The notes under the pieces: generated by a model
The model's input: the letters and a program-made list of their open reading frames with translations, nothing else
What the model was told of the DNA's origin: nothing
Databases searched by the model: none
Position numbers and translations under genes: made by a program
In this document: positions 1 to 7,497 of the stretch, piece by piece
Layout: each line of letters starts with the position of its first letter
Numbering within the stretch: the first letter of the stretch is position 1
Assembly: GCA_910584075.1 (NCBI GenBank)
Contig: CAJTZI010000015.1
Location: 1 to 41,103 of the forward strand
Length of the DNA stretch: 41,103 nucleotides
Source of the DNA: an uncultured Oscillibacter sp.
GTDB taxonomy: Bacteria; Bacillota; Clostridia; Oscillospirales; Oscillospiraceae
Direction of reading: 5' to 3'

Positions 1-363
1 CTGGTTCAAAAGGCCGTTGTTCTCCAGGATAGACATCCAGGAGTAGGTCCGCAGCAGGAAGTTGATCCACATGGGCAGCATGATGAGCACCATGGCGGCC
101 CGCTGAAACTTCGGCCCCTCCTTGCTCATCATGTAGGATACCGGGTAGCCGATGACCAGACAGATGACTGTGGCCACCAGAGCCAGCTTGAAGGAGCGGA
201 GAAATACCACCCCGTACATCCCCATGCGGGAGAAGTTGTCCAGGGTGAAGCCGCCCTCGGCGGCTGTGAAAGCGTAGACCAGAATCATGACAATGGGCGC
301 TACCACAAAGAGGGCCATCCACACCACATAGGGGACGGCCAGCCGGGAGAGCTTATTCTTCAT
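1..363 (-). CDS. potB: Spermidine/putrescine ABC transporter permease PotB, N-terminal part
   Basis: Reading the minus strand from an ATG at 363 gives 121 codons that stay open to the window edge, so the 3' part is missing. The product starts MKNKLSRLAVPYVVWMALF, a first membrane helix, and continues through further helices with a PMWINFLLRTYSWM stretch typical of PotB/CysTW-type inner-membrane permeases. Its start overlaps the end of potA by 11 bases, so the two are translationally coupled. With PotA it should form the inner-membrane part of a polyamine importer; the partner PotC and the binding protein PotD would lie outside the window. Substrate is inferred from the family and from potA. 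Confidence 0.85.
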   Translation of the reverse strand, partial: MKNKLSRLAVPYVVWMALFVVAPIVMILVYAFTAAEGGFTLDNFSRMGMYGVVFLRSFKLALVATVICLVIGYPVSYMMSKEGPKFQRAAMVLIMLPMWINFLLRTYSWMSILENNGLLNQ

Positions 364-1531
364 CCCCGCTCTCCTCCTCATCCAGCGCGAGGCTGGCGTC
401 GTCCAACTCGTCGTACTCATCGGAGAAGGAGGAGTAGTCGCCGAACATGCCGGAGTACTGGCTCTTCTTCATGACATGGATGCCGTCGGGGTCGATCTTG
501 ATGCCGATGCGGGCGCCCTCAGGGCTGTGGTCCGTGGTCTGAATCAGCCATTTGAAGCCTTTGAAGTCCACGATGATGTCATACTGCATCCCCTTGAAGG
601 TGACGCTGGTGACGGTGCCCGTCAGCTGGCCCTGCTCCACGGGGACGATGTCGATGTCCTCGGGCCGGATGACCACGTCCACCGCTTCATTGGGCGCGAA
701 GCCCCCGTCCAGGCATGGGAACTGGCGACCGTACATCTGGACCAGCTGATCCTGGACCATGACGCCGTCGATGATGTTGGACTCGCCGATGAAGTCTGCC
801 ACAAAGGCGTTTTTTGGCTCGTTGTAGATGTCCTCCGGGGTGCCGATCTGCTGAATGGAGCCCTTGTCCATGACAACAATGGTATCCGACATGGTCAGGG
901 CCTCCTCCTGGTCGTGGGTGACATATATAAACGTAATGCCCACCTGCTGCTGAATGCGCTTGAGCTCGATCTGCATGTCCTTGCGGAGCTTGAGATCCAG
1001 CGCGCCCAGAGGCTCGTCCAGAAGCAGCACCTTGGGCTTGTTCACCAGTGCCCGGGCAATGGCCACCCGCTGCTGCTGGCCGCCGGAGAGAGCATCGGGC
1101 CTGCGGTTTTCAAAACCCTTCAGGCTGATGATCTCCAGCATCTCCATCACCCGCTCCCGGATCTCCTCCTCGGGAATCTTCGTCTTTTTCCGCGGGTCGG
1201 CGGGGTCCGGACGGCGCTGCATCCGGAGGCCGAAGGCGATGTTCTCAAACACGTTCAGGTGCGGGAACAGCGCGTACTTCTGGAACACGGTGTTGATCTG
1301 CCGCTGGTTGGGCGGAACGTCATTGATCCTCACACCGTCAAAGAGGACGTCTCCCGACGTAGGTGTCGTGAAGCCGCCGATCATCCGCAGCGTGGTGGTC
1401 TTGCCGCACCCGCTGGGTCCAAGCAGTGTGAGGAATTCTTTGTCATTGATGTAAAGATTGATGTTGTTTAATACAAGTTCATCGTCAAACGCCATGCAGA
1501 CATTCCGCAGGCGAATCAACTCTTTGGACAT
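353..1531 (-). CDS. potA: Spermidine/putrescine ABC transporter ATP-binding protein PotA
   Basis: The 392-residue cytoplasmic ATPase powers polyamine import. Visible motifs are Walker A GPSGCGKTT (residues 38-46), a Q-loop around QKYALFPHLN, the signature LSGGQQQRVAIARAL (about 148-162) and Walker B VLLLDEPLGALD (about 168-179), followed by a C-terminal TOBE-type region. Two details are unusual: a charged insertion of about 20 residues after the Q-loop (RRPDPADPRKKTKIPEEEI) and a strongly acidic C-terminal tail (DELDDASLALDEEESGDEE). The ATG at 1531 has a GGGGGAGG ribosome-binding site. It is the first gene of its operon and overlaps potB. The PotA call rests on overall similarity; a related CysA/FbpC-type substrate cannot be excluded from this gene alone. 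Confidence 0.92.
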   Translation of the reverse strand: MSKELIRLRNVCMAFDDELVLNNINLYINDKEFLTLLGPSGCGKTTTLRMIGGFTTPTSGDVLFDGVRINDVPPNQRQINTVFQKYALFPHLNVFENIAFGLRMQRRPDPADPRKKTKIPEEEIRERVMEMLEIISLKGFENRRPDALSGGQQQRVAIARALVNKPKVLLLDEPLGALDLKLRKDMQIELKRIQQQVGITFIYVTHDQEEALTMSDTIVVMDKGSIQQIGTPEDIYNEPKNAFVADFIGESNIIDGVMVQDQLVQMYGRQFPCLDGGFAPNEAVDVVIRPEDIDIVPVEQGQLTGTVTSVTFKGMQYDIIVDFKGFKWLIQTTDHSPEGARIGIKIDPDGIHVMKKSQYSGMFGDYSSFSDEYDELDDASLALDEEESGDEE

Positions 1532-1664
1532 GTATCCTCCCCCATTTCAATAGTAATTTTATGACAGCACCTCCGGGAACCGCCCGGCGGCGTTGACAAC
1601 ATTGATCACGCCTCTTTTCTCTGTTGAGGGGGAACCTTTCTCGTCGAAATTCAGCAATATCTGC

Positions 1665-1693
1665 ATCATAGCGGAAGTGCGCGGAAAAGTCAA
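1665..1693 (-). promoter_or_regulatory. Sigma-A-type promoter of the potA operon
   Basis: On the minus strand TTGACT (1693-1688) and TATGAT (1670-1665) are separated by 17 bases. Transcription would start near 1658 and leave a leader of about 125 nt before potA. That leader holds a weak GGCGT/ACGCC hairpin but no recognised riboswitch. Confidence 0.6.
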
Positions 1694-1722
1694 GGGAATT
1701 GATGGCTGAAAACGATTGTTTT

Positions 1723-1787
1723 TTATCAGTTGAGATATTGACATTTTGTGTCAGAGGCTGTATATTATTCTCAATATCTACTGATAA
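1723..1787 (+). promoter_or_regulatory. Promoter flanked by inverted operator arms, HAAS/PadR operon
   Basis: A near-consensus promoter, TTGACA (1738-1743), 17 bases, TATATT (1761-1766), reads toward the gene at 1818. It is framed by an inverted repeat. The left arm TTATCAGTTGAGATATTGA (1723-1741) and the right arm TCAATATCTACTGATAA (1771-1787) pair over about 17 positions, apart from a two-base insertion in the left arm. Each arm is also an imperfect dyad of the form TTATC/GATAT. The arms lie upstream of and overlapping the -35 and just downstream of the -10, so bound repressor would block RNA polymerase. The PadR protein encoded at 2618 is the obvious candidate, by inference. Confidence 0.7.
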
Positions 1788-1817
1788 TTTTACAGTAGTG
1801 GAGAGAGGCGCGGTTTC

Positions 1818-2624
1818 ATGCGGGGAGATTATCTTTCAGAGCTGTCCCGGGCGGTCCGGTGGTGCCTGCCGCCAGCGGAGGCGGTGGAGGTGCTGGGGGA
1901 GATTGCAGCGGACAGGGCTGAAGAGGAGCTGCGGCGGGAGCTTGGCAGTCCCTGGAGCGCCGCGCGGCAGCTGGCGCAGACGAAAGCGTATCGGCGGTGG
2001 GTGGCGGTGTTCGCCGTGCTGACGGCCTGTATCCTGCTTCCGGCAGTGCTGCCGCTGCTGAGTAAGTTGTCTGACATAGTGATTTTTCGCTTTCACACAT
2101 ATGGCGTGGATTGGCTATGGTGGTTCATCAGCCTCTGCGATAAGGTTGTCCCTTTTCGCGGGGGACTTCTCCTGACAGGCATGGCGCTGGCCCTGGCCGG
2201 GTTCCGGCATGGGAGCGGAGAGGAACGGCGCCAGCCTCTGCCCAAAGGGGTGGTGCCGCTTCTGGCTCTCCTGCTGGCAGGGATGGTATTTGAATGGGTG
2301 ATCGCTTGGGTTACTTTGGCTATGATTTGGCCGGGGATGCCCTCCGAAATCGTAATTTCTCTGCCTCTGGCAATGACCTTGGATATGTTTTCCATGGGAA
2401 TTGTTGGAATATTTGCCCTAGTAAAAGCCCGGATGGCGGACCGCCGCTGGCGGGCAGTGTACATTCTGGCATTGACTGGGAGCATTCTGGGGTTGTCGAT
2501 ATTTTCGCTCTGGACCCGGATGGACGTGTTATTTTCCGACACCGGCTGGCAGACGCCCATTCTGCTGCGGTACATCGCCATCACCACTCTGGGCCTCGTG
2601 GGAATGGGGGGGTGCCTATGCTGA
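1818..2624 (+). CDS. HAAS-domain (DUF1700-like) multi-pass membrane protein
   Basis: This is a 268-residue protein. Residues 1-55 look like a HAAS/DUF1700 signalling helix bundle: a short amphipathic N-terminus (MRGDYLSELSRAVRW), a conserved-looking EIAADRAEEELRRELGSP segment and an LGSPWSAARQLAQ end. About six hydrophobic membrane segments follow, with an Arg-rich loop before the fifth. HAAS domains are typically encoded beside PadR regulators and are thought to couple a membrane effector to PadR control. Here too, the PadR gene follows directly with a 7-base overlap (ATGCTGA). The gene order is membrane protein first, PadR second, whereas PadR usually leads. Exact function unknown. Confidence 0.75.
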   Translation: MRGDYLSELSRAVRWCLPPAEAVEVLGEIAADRAEEELRRELGSPWSAARQLAQTKAYRRWVAVFAVLTACILLPAVLPLLSKLSDIVIFRFHTYGVDWLWWFISLCDKVVPFRGGLLLTGMALALAGFRHGSGEERRQPLPKGVVPLLALLLAGMVFEWVIAWVTLAMIWPGMPSEIVISLPLAMTLDMFSMGIVGIFALVKARMADRRWRAVYILALTGSILGLSIFSLWTRMDVLFSDTGWQTPILLRYIAITTLGLVGMGGCLC

Positions 2625-2920
2625 AACGCGACCTTCTGGAACTCTGCCTCCTCTACCTCATGTCCCAGGGGGACCAGTACGGCTACGAACTCCTGCGGCG
2701 CCTTCACGATGTGTTCCCCGACGTGCAGGAGAGTGCCATCTACGCCATTCTCCGCCAGCTCTGCCGGGAAGGAGCCACGGAGCGGTACCAGGGGGAGGTC
2801 TCCGGCGGCCCGGCCAGGAAGTACTACCGCCTTACCCAGGCTGGTCAGGACCGCCGGGACACCCTGCTGGCGGCCTGGCGGGAGATGCGGGACGCCGTCG
2901 CCACCCTAGGAGTACAATGA
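2618..2920 (+). CDS. PadR-family transcriptional regulator
   Basis: This 100-residue winged-helix protein is of the short PadR subfamily 2 type. The N-terminus runs MLKRDLLELCLLYLMSQG; YGYELLRRL (21-29) and SAIYAILRQL (about 42-51) give the helix-turn-helix and recognition helix; a GGPARKYYRLTQAG wing follows. The ATG at 2618 overlaps the end of the upstream HAAS gene, so the two are coupled. An open frame continues upstream inside the HAAS gene but has no ribosome-binding site. The protein probably represses its own operon through the dyads at 1723-1787. The ligand or stress signal is unknown. Confidence 0.9.
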   Translation: MLKRDLLELCLLYLMSQGDQYGYELLRRLHDVFPDVQESAIYAILRQLCREGATERYQGEVSGGPARKYYRLTQAGQDRRDTLLAAWREMRDAVATLGVQ

Positions 2921-2922
2921 GG

Positions 2923-2953
2923 AAAAGTCCGCCCCACAGTGGGGCGGACTTTT
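2923..2953. terminator. Bidirectional intrinsic terminator between padR and the pseudouridine synthase
   Basis: A perfect long stem, AAAAGTCCGCCCCA / TGGGGCGGACTTTT with a CAG loop, ends in T's on both strands. It serves convergent transcription from the padR operon (plus) and the pseudouridine synthase (minus). Confidence 0.9.
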
Positions 2954-2954
2954 G

Positions 2955-3917
2955 TCAGTCTTTTGGAAAATATTTCTCCCGGAAGGGCACGTGATCGACC
3001 GTGAACTCCCTGCCCCGCAGGTAGTTCAGGATTCCTGCGTCCGTGGGGAGGGGAAAGGCCAGCTTGTAGGAGTACAGCGCCTGCCGGGTCTCATGATACC
3101 GCCGGTTGACAGCGCCATTGCCGTACTTGCCGTCCCCCAGCAGGGGACAGCTGATCTCCGCCATGGAGACCCGGATCTGATGGGTGCGCCCGGTGAGGAG
3201 GCGGCACTCCACCAGGGACAGCTCCCCGCGGCTCTCCAGGGTCTTATACAGCGTCATAGCGCTGCGCCCCCCTGGAACCGGGCGGCGGTAGAAGGATACC
3301 TGCTTTTTCGTCTCGTCCTTTAACAAAAAGCCCTCAATCTTGCCGGCGGCGGGTTTAGGCCGGCCAACGGTGACGCAGAGGTAAGATTTTTCCAGCTCAT
3401 GGGCACGGATTTTCTCATTGACAATCCGCAGGGTCTCCGCGTTTTTGGCGGCGATGACAATGCCGCCGGTGTTGCGGTCGATGCGGTTGCACAGGGCAGG
3501 GGCAAAGGCGTTCTCCCACCGGGGATTCCACTCTTTTCTCTGGTAGAGGTAAGCCTGGATGTGGTTGATGAGGGTGTTGACCTTTTCCGTCTCATCGGCG
3601 TGAACCACCAGACCAGGACGCTTGTCCACCAGCAGCAGATTTTCATCCTCATAGACAATGTCCAGTTTGGGCTGGAAGAGGGTGAGAAAGAGATTTTCCT
3701 CATTGGGCTTGTCAAAGAACTCGTCATTGATATATAATTGTAAAACATCGCCGGAGCACAGCCGCACATCCCGCTTGGCCCCTTTGCCGTTGACCTTAAT
3801 CCGCTTGAGGCGGATGTACTTTTGCAGCAGGGCAGGGGGGAGCAGAGGCAGATTTTTGGACACAAAGCGGTCCAGCCGCTGTCCTGCGTCGTTTTTTCCA
3901 ATGGTGAATTCCCGCAT
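2955..3917 (-). CDS. RluA-family 23S rRNA pseudouridine synthase (RluC/RluD-like)
   Basis: The 320-residue enzyme converts uridine to pseudouridine in RNA, most likely in large-subunit rRNA. Residues about 12-75 form an S4 RNA-binding domain (RLDRFVSKNL ... IKVNGKGAK). The catalytic motif is NRIDRNTGG with the active-site aspartate at 147. Further on are the RTHQIRVSMA and LLGDGKYG motifs characteristic of the family. Length fits RluA/C/D members. The ATG at 3917 is preceded by GGGAGG. The gene is monocistronic, ending in the terminator at 2923-2953. Which uridine is modified cannot be told from sequence alone. Confidence 0.9.
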   Translation of the reverse strand: MREFTIGKNDAGQRLDRFVSKNLPLLPPALLQKYIRLKRIKVNGKGAKRDVRLCSGDVLQLYINDEFFDKPNEENLFLTLFQPKLDIVYEDENLLLVDKRPGLVVHADETEKVNTLINHIQAYLYQRKEWNPRWENAFAPALCNRIDRNTGGIVIAAKNAETLRIVNEKIRAHELEKSYLCVTVGRPKPAAGKIEGFLLKDETKKQVSFYRRPVPGGRSAMTLYKTLESRGELSLVECRLLTGRTHQIRVSMAEISCPLLGDGKYGNGAVNRRYHETRQALYSYKLAFPLPTDAGILNYLRGREFTVDHVPFREKYFPKD

Positions 3918-3947
3918 AAAGACCTCCCGGAATGTGGAACTGTCTTT

Positions 3948-3976
3948 ATCATACCTGTTCTTTCAAGGGTTGTAAA
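3948..3976 (-). promoter_or_regulatory. Promoter of the RluA-type gene
   Basis: On the minus strand TTTACA (3976-3971) and TATGAT (3953-3948) are 17 bases apart, about 30 bases upstream of the ATG at 3917. Confidence 0.6.
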
Positions 3977-4018
3977 GCCTGGGAAGACAGGAAATTTTGA
4001 AACCTGGAGGTTGAGACC

Positions 4019-4474
4019 ATGGACCTGGAGATGCTTTGCCGGGCTGTTCAGGAGACGAAGCCCTGGATTGACGATTTCCGGAAGCGGACCTATGAAAAGG
4101 CCTTTCGGGCTTATACGAACCGGTTTGCTCCCTGCTATTTGGAGGCCGCCGGAGAGGCGGGAGAGGAGGGGCTTCAGCGTCTGGCCAGTGAGATTCTGGA
4201 CGGCATTGAGGCGGGCTGGAAGTGCCAGCGGCCCTGGAACCGGGCAGCAGTCCGGGTGATGGAAAAGCAGATGGCGGTGGACTACCTCTCCCCCATGCTG
4301 CTGGAGCAGCCGGACCCCAAGTGCGGGACCCTCTGCGAACTGCTGCGGGACGGCTGGGCCGCCCGCTGGCCAAAGGACGCCTACGGCACCGCCGCCTATC
4401 AGGAGCTGAAACAGGGCTTCCGGGACACCATCATGGGCATCGAGCTGGGAAGAAGGCGCAGGGACGCGGAATGA
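4019..4474 (+). CDS. Conserved-looking protein of unknown function
   Basis: I do not recognise this 151-residue soluble protein. It is mostly helical in appearance, has no signal peptide or membrane segment, and carries four cysteines (at about 9, 40, 70 and 102). The ATG at 4019 has a clear GGAGG at 4006-4010. It is divergent from the RluA-type gene, and the 196 bases to the next gene contain that gene's own promoter, so it appears monocistronic. Codon use and GC match the neighbours. Its reading frame and ribosome-binding site make it credible as a gene; its role is open. Confidence 0.7.
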   Translation: MDLEMLCRAVQETKPWIDDFRKRTYEKAFRAYTNRFAPCYLEAAGEAGEEGLQRLASEILDGIEAGWKCQRPWNRAAVRVMEKQMAVDYLSPMLLEQPDPKCGTLCELLRDGWAARWPKDAYGTAAYQELKQGFRDTIMGIELGRRRRDAE

Positions 4475-4603
4475 CGCGGAGCTCTTGGGAGCAGCGGAGA
4501 AGATGACCGCACCGGCTATGCCCGAGGAGGTGCGGCAGACCGGCGGAAAAACAGCGCGGGACCTGACCTATGGCCGCAATATTCCATAAATTGCCTTAAC
4601 GGC

Positions 4604-4632
4604 TTGTATTTTCTGTAGATGTTTGGTATAAT
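4604..4632 (+). promoter_or_regulatory. Promoter of the M50 protease-scpA-scpB operon
   Basis: TTGTAT (4604-4609), a 17-base spacer and TATAAT (4627-4632) with a TGG extended -10. Start of transcription near 4639, about 30 bases before the ATG at 4671. A 16-base stretch at 4591-4606 is nearly repeated at the promoter at 20948. Confidence 0.75.
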
Positions 4633-4670
4633 GCCTCTATATTTTGGGTTTTGACGAGTGGGGAGGCCTC

Positions 4671-5330
4671 ATGCTGCACTATCTGGAAAACCTGTTTCAC
4701 GCCTTGGACCTGGGCTCTGTGGGGAGCGCCGCGGCGCGGATGGCGGCGGTCCTGCTCTGCCTGACGGTGCATGAGACCTGCCACGGTCTGGCGGCATACA
4801 CGCTGGGGGACCCCACTGCCAAGTCCAGACACCGGCTGTCCCTGAATCCCCTGCGGCATATCGACTGGTTCGGTCTTCTGATGATGTTCGCGGCGGGATT
4901 TGGCTGGGCGAAGCCGGTGCCGGTGGACCCTAGGTGTTTCAAGGACCCCAAGCGGGGAATGGCGTTGACAGCACTGGCGGGACCGGTCTCTAATTTTTTG
5001 CTGGCGGCATTGGCAATTGCAGTCAGTAAAGTAATTTACCTTTCCGGATATTTTCATCCGGCGCTGGAAGCTGTGTTTATGTTCTGCCTGTACACCTTGG
5101 CGCCGCTGTCTGTGGGTCTGGGGCTTTTTAACCTGGTGCCCATTCCGCCCCTGGACGGCGCCAAGGTCTTGGGCGCGCTGCTGCCGGACGAGGCATACTT
5201 CCGCATCATGCGCTATGAGCGGTACGGAATGCTGGCGCTGATTCTGCTCTCTTTCACTGGAGTGGGGAGCGCGGTGATCAGCCGGGGCATCATGGCCGTG
5301 TACAGCGGCCTGTTTAACTTGTTTTATTGA
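4671..5330 (+). CDS. Site-2-protease-like M50 family zinc metalloprotease
   Basis: A 219-residue integral membrane protein with the intramembrane protease motifs HETCH (zinc ligands H34 and H38, catalytic E35) and NLVPIPPLDG (154-163, third ligand D162), plus the ALAGPVSNF segment (101-109). This is the short PDZ-less group seen beside scpA in many Firmicutes. Such proteases cut membrane-embedded substrates, but the substrate here is unknown. I chose the ATG at 4671, preceded by GGGGAGG at the right distance; an in-frame TTG at 4644 lies only a few bases after the predicted transcription start. It is first in an operon with scpA and scpB, four bases before scpA. Confidence 0.88.
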   Translation: MLHYLENLFHALDLGSVGSAAARMAAVLLCLTVHETCHGLAAYTLGDPTAKSRHRLSLNPLRHIDWFGLLMMFAAGFGWAKPVPVDPRCFKDPKRGMALTALAGPVSNFLLAALAIAVSKVIYLSGYFHPALEAVFMFCLYTLAPLSVGLGLFNLVPIPPLDGAKVLGALLPDEAYFRIMRYERYGMLALILLSFTGVGSAVISRGIMAVYSGLFNLFY

Positions 5331-5339
5331 GGTGTGGCT

Positions 5340-6119
5340 TTGGATAATCCCGTGTTCAAACTGGAAAAGGTGGTCCACTCCAAAGAGGAGATGCAGGATT
5401 TTGAGGGACCGCTGGACCTGATCCTGTTTCTGCTTGGCAAGAACAAAATGGAGATTCAGGACATCTCCATTTCCCTGATCTGCGACCAGTACCTGGAGTG
5501 GCTGGCGGTGCGGCAGGGTATGGATCTGGAGGTGGCCAGTGAGTTTGTCACCATGGCCTCTCATCTGGTGTACATCAAGACCCGGATGCTTCTCTCCATT
5601 GAGGATGAGGAAGCCCAGAGCGAGATGGACGCCCTCATTCAGTCCCTGGAGGAGCGCCGCCGGAACGAGCAGTATGTCCAGGTCAAGGCGGCGGCAGAGC
5701 AGTTGTCCCCCATGAGCGAGTTTGGGCGGAATATCCTGACCCGGCCCCCGGAGCCTGTGAAACGGGGGAAGATCTATGAGTATGACCACGTTCAGGCGGA
5801 TCTCATCCTGGCCATGGCGGAGATCCAGAACAGGGCGGAGCGGGCTTTGCCTCCTCCCAGAACGGCCTTTCAGGACATCGTCCAGCATGAGCAGTATCCG
5901 GTGGAGAGCAAGGCACGAGAGATCCTGCAGCGGCTGAAAACCTTCGGTGTCACCCGGTTTCATCTGCTGTTTCGGGGAAACCGCAGCCGCAGTGAGGTGG
6001 TGGCCACCTTTCTGGCGGTGCTGGAGCTCTGCCGCGCCCACGTTCTGCGGCTGAGCGGCTCCGAGACGGAGTGCACTGTCCGGCAGGAGGGGGAGTGGCC
6101 GGAGGATTTGACATTATAA
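5340..6119 (+). CDS. scpA: Segregation and condensation protein A
   Basis: ScpA is the kleisin that bridges SMC heads in the bacterial condensin complex and helps chromosome segregation. The N-terminal FEGPLDLILFLLGKNKMEI segment is the family hallmark, followed by the ASEFVTMASHLVYIKTRMLL helix and a C-terminal winged-helix part (ILQRLKTFGVTRFHLLF). Length is about 259 residues, normal for ScpA. I prefer the TTG at 5340 because GAGGTG (5329-5334) sits five bases upstream; a GTG at 5334 in the same frame would leave no room for it. Tightly spaced after the protease gene and 39 bases before scpB. Confidence 0.93.
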   Translation: MDNPVFKLEKVVHSKEEMQDFEGPLDLILFLLGKNKMEIQDISISLICDQYLEWLAVRQGMDLEVASEFVTMASHLVYIKTRMLLSIEDEEAQSEMDALIQSLEERRRNEQYVQVKAAAEQLSPMSEFGRNILTRPPEPVKRGKIYEYDHVQADLILAMAEIQNRAERALPPPRTAFQDIVQHEQYPVESKAREILQRLKTFGVTRFHLLFRGNRSRSEVVATFLAVLELCRAHVLRLSGSETECTVRQEGEWPEDLTL

Positions 6120-6158
6120 CAAGTAAAATGATTGATATATTGGAAATGGAGAGTGACT

Positions 6159-6791
6159 TTGGAAACCTTGGAGACAAAAGAGATTGAGTCCGCTGTAGAG
6201 GCGATTCTGTTCGCCTCCGGCGAACCCGTGCAGACAGAGCGGGTCTGCGTAGCCCTTGGCCTGGAACGGCCCGCGGCGGAACAGATTTTGCAGAGGCTGA
6301 TGGACTACTATGCCTACGAGCGCCGGGGGATGCGGCTGCTCCACATGGAGGACAGCTGGCAGCTGTGCTCCGCCCCGGACCACGCGGACGCTGTCCGCCG
6401 GGCCTTTGAGATCCGCAAGCCCGCAAAGCTCAGCCAGCCGGCACTGGAGGTGCTGACCATCATCGCCTACTACCAGCCTGCCACGCGGGCCTATGTGGAC
6501 CAGATTCGGGGCGTGGACAGCTCCTACACCATCAGTCTGCTGCTGGACCGGAAGCTGATTGAGGAGTGTGGACGGCTCCAGGTGCCGGGACGGCCCCGCC
6601 TGTACCGTACCACCAGACAGTTCCTGCGGGCCTTCCACCTGACTGATCTGGAGGATCTCCCGGAGCTGCCGGACTTCGGTGTGGAGGGGCAGATGCGCCT
6701 CAACGAAAACGGCGAGGTGGTTGAGCCGGAGCTGGAAGAGGAGTCGAAAATTCCGGCAGAGGGCGAGAGCGGGTTGGAAGAAGACCTGTAA
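6159..6791 (+). CDS. scpB: Segregation and condensation protein B
   Basis: ScpB is the dimeric winged-helix partner of ScpA in SMC-ScpAB. The frame shows IESAVEAILFASGEPV near the N-terminus, the PALEVLTIIAYYQPATR and IRGVDSSYTI segments and the GRPRLYRTTRQFLRAF end of the second winged helix. A disordered acidic tail (ELEEESKIPAEGESGLEEDL) follows. The start is most likely TTG 6159 with GGAGAG at 6148-6153; a longer frame begins at TTG 6132 but without a ribosome-binding site. About 210 residues. It follows scpA in the same operon. Confidence 0.93.
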   Translation: METLETKEIESAVEAILFASGEPVQTERVCVALGLERPAAEQILQRLMDYYAYERRGMRLLHMEDSWQLCSAPDHADAVRRAFEIRKPAKLSQPALEVLTIIAYYQPATRAYVDQIRGVDSSYTISLLLDRKLIEECGRLQVPGRPRLYRTTRQFLRAFHLTDLEDLPELPDFGVEGQMRLNENGEVVEPELEEESKIPAEGESGLEEDL

Positions 6792-6819
6792 GAACTGCTG
6801 ATTGGAGAGGGGGCGGCCT

Positions 6820-7479
6820 GTGGACTGGCGCTGGATATTGGGCGTTTTGATTTTTCTAATTGCACTGCTGTGCTGGACACGGGTCGGCGTGCTGGTCACG
6901 CTGGGAGAGCCGCTGCGCGTAGAGGTGAAGGCCGGCTGTCTCCGCTTTCAGGTTGTTTCTGGAAAGAAGAGACGGCCCAGAAAGAAGCCCCCAAAAAAAG
7001 AGGAAGAAGCATCCTCCGGCGAAGACGGCGCGGAGGGGAAGAAGAAGCGGCTTTCGTTCTCTCTGGAAGAAATTCGGGACGCGGTACGGACGCTGGCCCC
7101 TCCGCTGAAAAGGGCCCTGGGGCGTACCCGCCGGGGCATCCGCGTTACCCCACTGCGTCTTTCGCTGGTGCTGGGCGGACAGAAGGACCCGGCATCCGCC
7201 GCGAAACTCTACGGGGAGCTCAATGCCGCTGTGTGGGCGGGAATGCCCGTGCTGGAACAGCTGCTGGATATTCCGGACCCCCGCATCCATACGGAGGTGG
7301 ATTTTAACGCGGAAAAGACCCGGACGGAGGGGACGCTGGGCATTACAATCCGCATCGGAACGGCGCTGGCCGTGGGGATTGAGATTGCAGTACCGGCTCT
7401 GCGGTGGCTCCTGCGCTGTATGAAGAAGCATCGGAAGAAGAAGCCGGCACCGGAGAGTTCCGGCGCTGCGGCGGCATAA
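6820..7479 (+). CDS. ytfI: DUF2953 membrane-anchored protein, YtfI-like
   Basis: The 219-residue product has one N-terminal membrane helix (WILGVLIFLIALLCWTRVGV), then a very basic and then acidic low-complexity linker (about 50-80), and a C-terminal part with the TPLRLSLVLGGQKDPASAAKLYGELNAA pattern typical of DUF2953, ending in a basic Ala-rich tail. In Bacillus the homologue YtfI is linked to YtfJ and sporulation; the same order is kept here. Start GTG 6820 follows GGAGAGGGGG; a TTG at 6802 overlaps that site. Function is not established; probably a membrane-associated partner of YtfJ. Confidence 0.8.
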   Translation: MDWRWILGVLIFLIALLCWTRVGVLVTLGEPLRVEVKAGCLRFQVVSGKKRRPRKKPPKKEEEASSGEDGAEGKKKRLSFSLEEIRDAVRTLAPPLKRALGRTRRGIRVTPLRLSLVLGGQKDPASAAKLYGELNAAVWAGMPVLEQLLDIPDPRIHTEVDFNAEKTRTEGTLGITIRIGTALAVGIEIAVPALRWLLRCMKKHRKKKPAPESSGAAAA

Positions 7480-7497
7480 GGGAAGGACGGTTTCAGT

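Noticed and set aside
476..1471. 331-codon plus-strand frame over potA
   Set aside because: Antisense to a clear ABC ATPase; composition typical of a shadow.
1559..1744. Possible leader peptide before potA
   Set aside because: Its internal ATGs lie in the predicted -10 of the promoter, upstream of the transcription start.
4596..6041. 481-codon minus-strand open frame
   Set aside because: Shadow of the M50 protease and scpA; His/Gln/Arg-biased composition.
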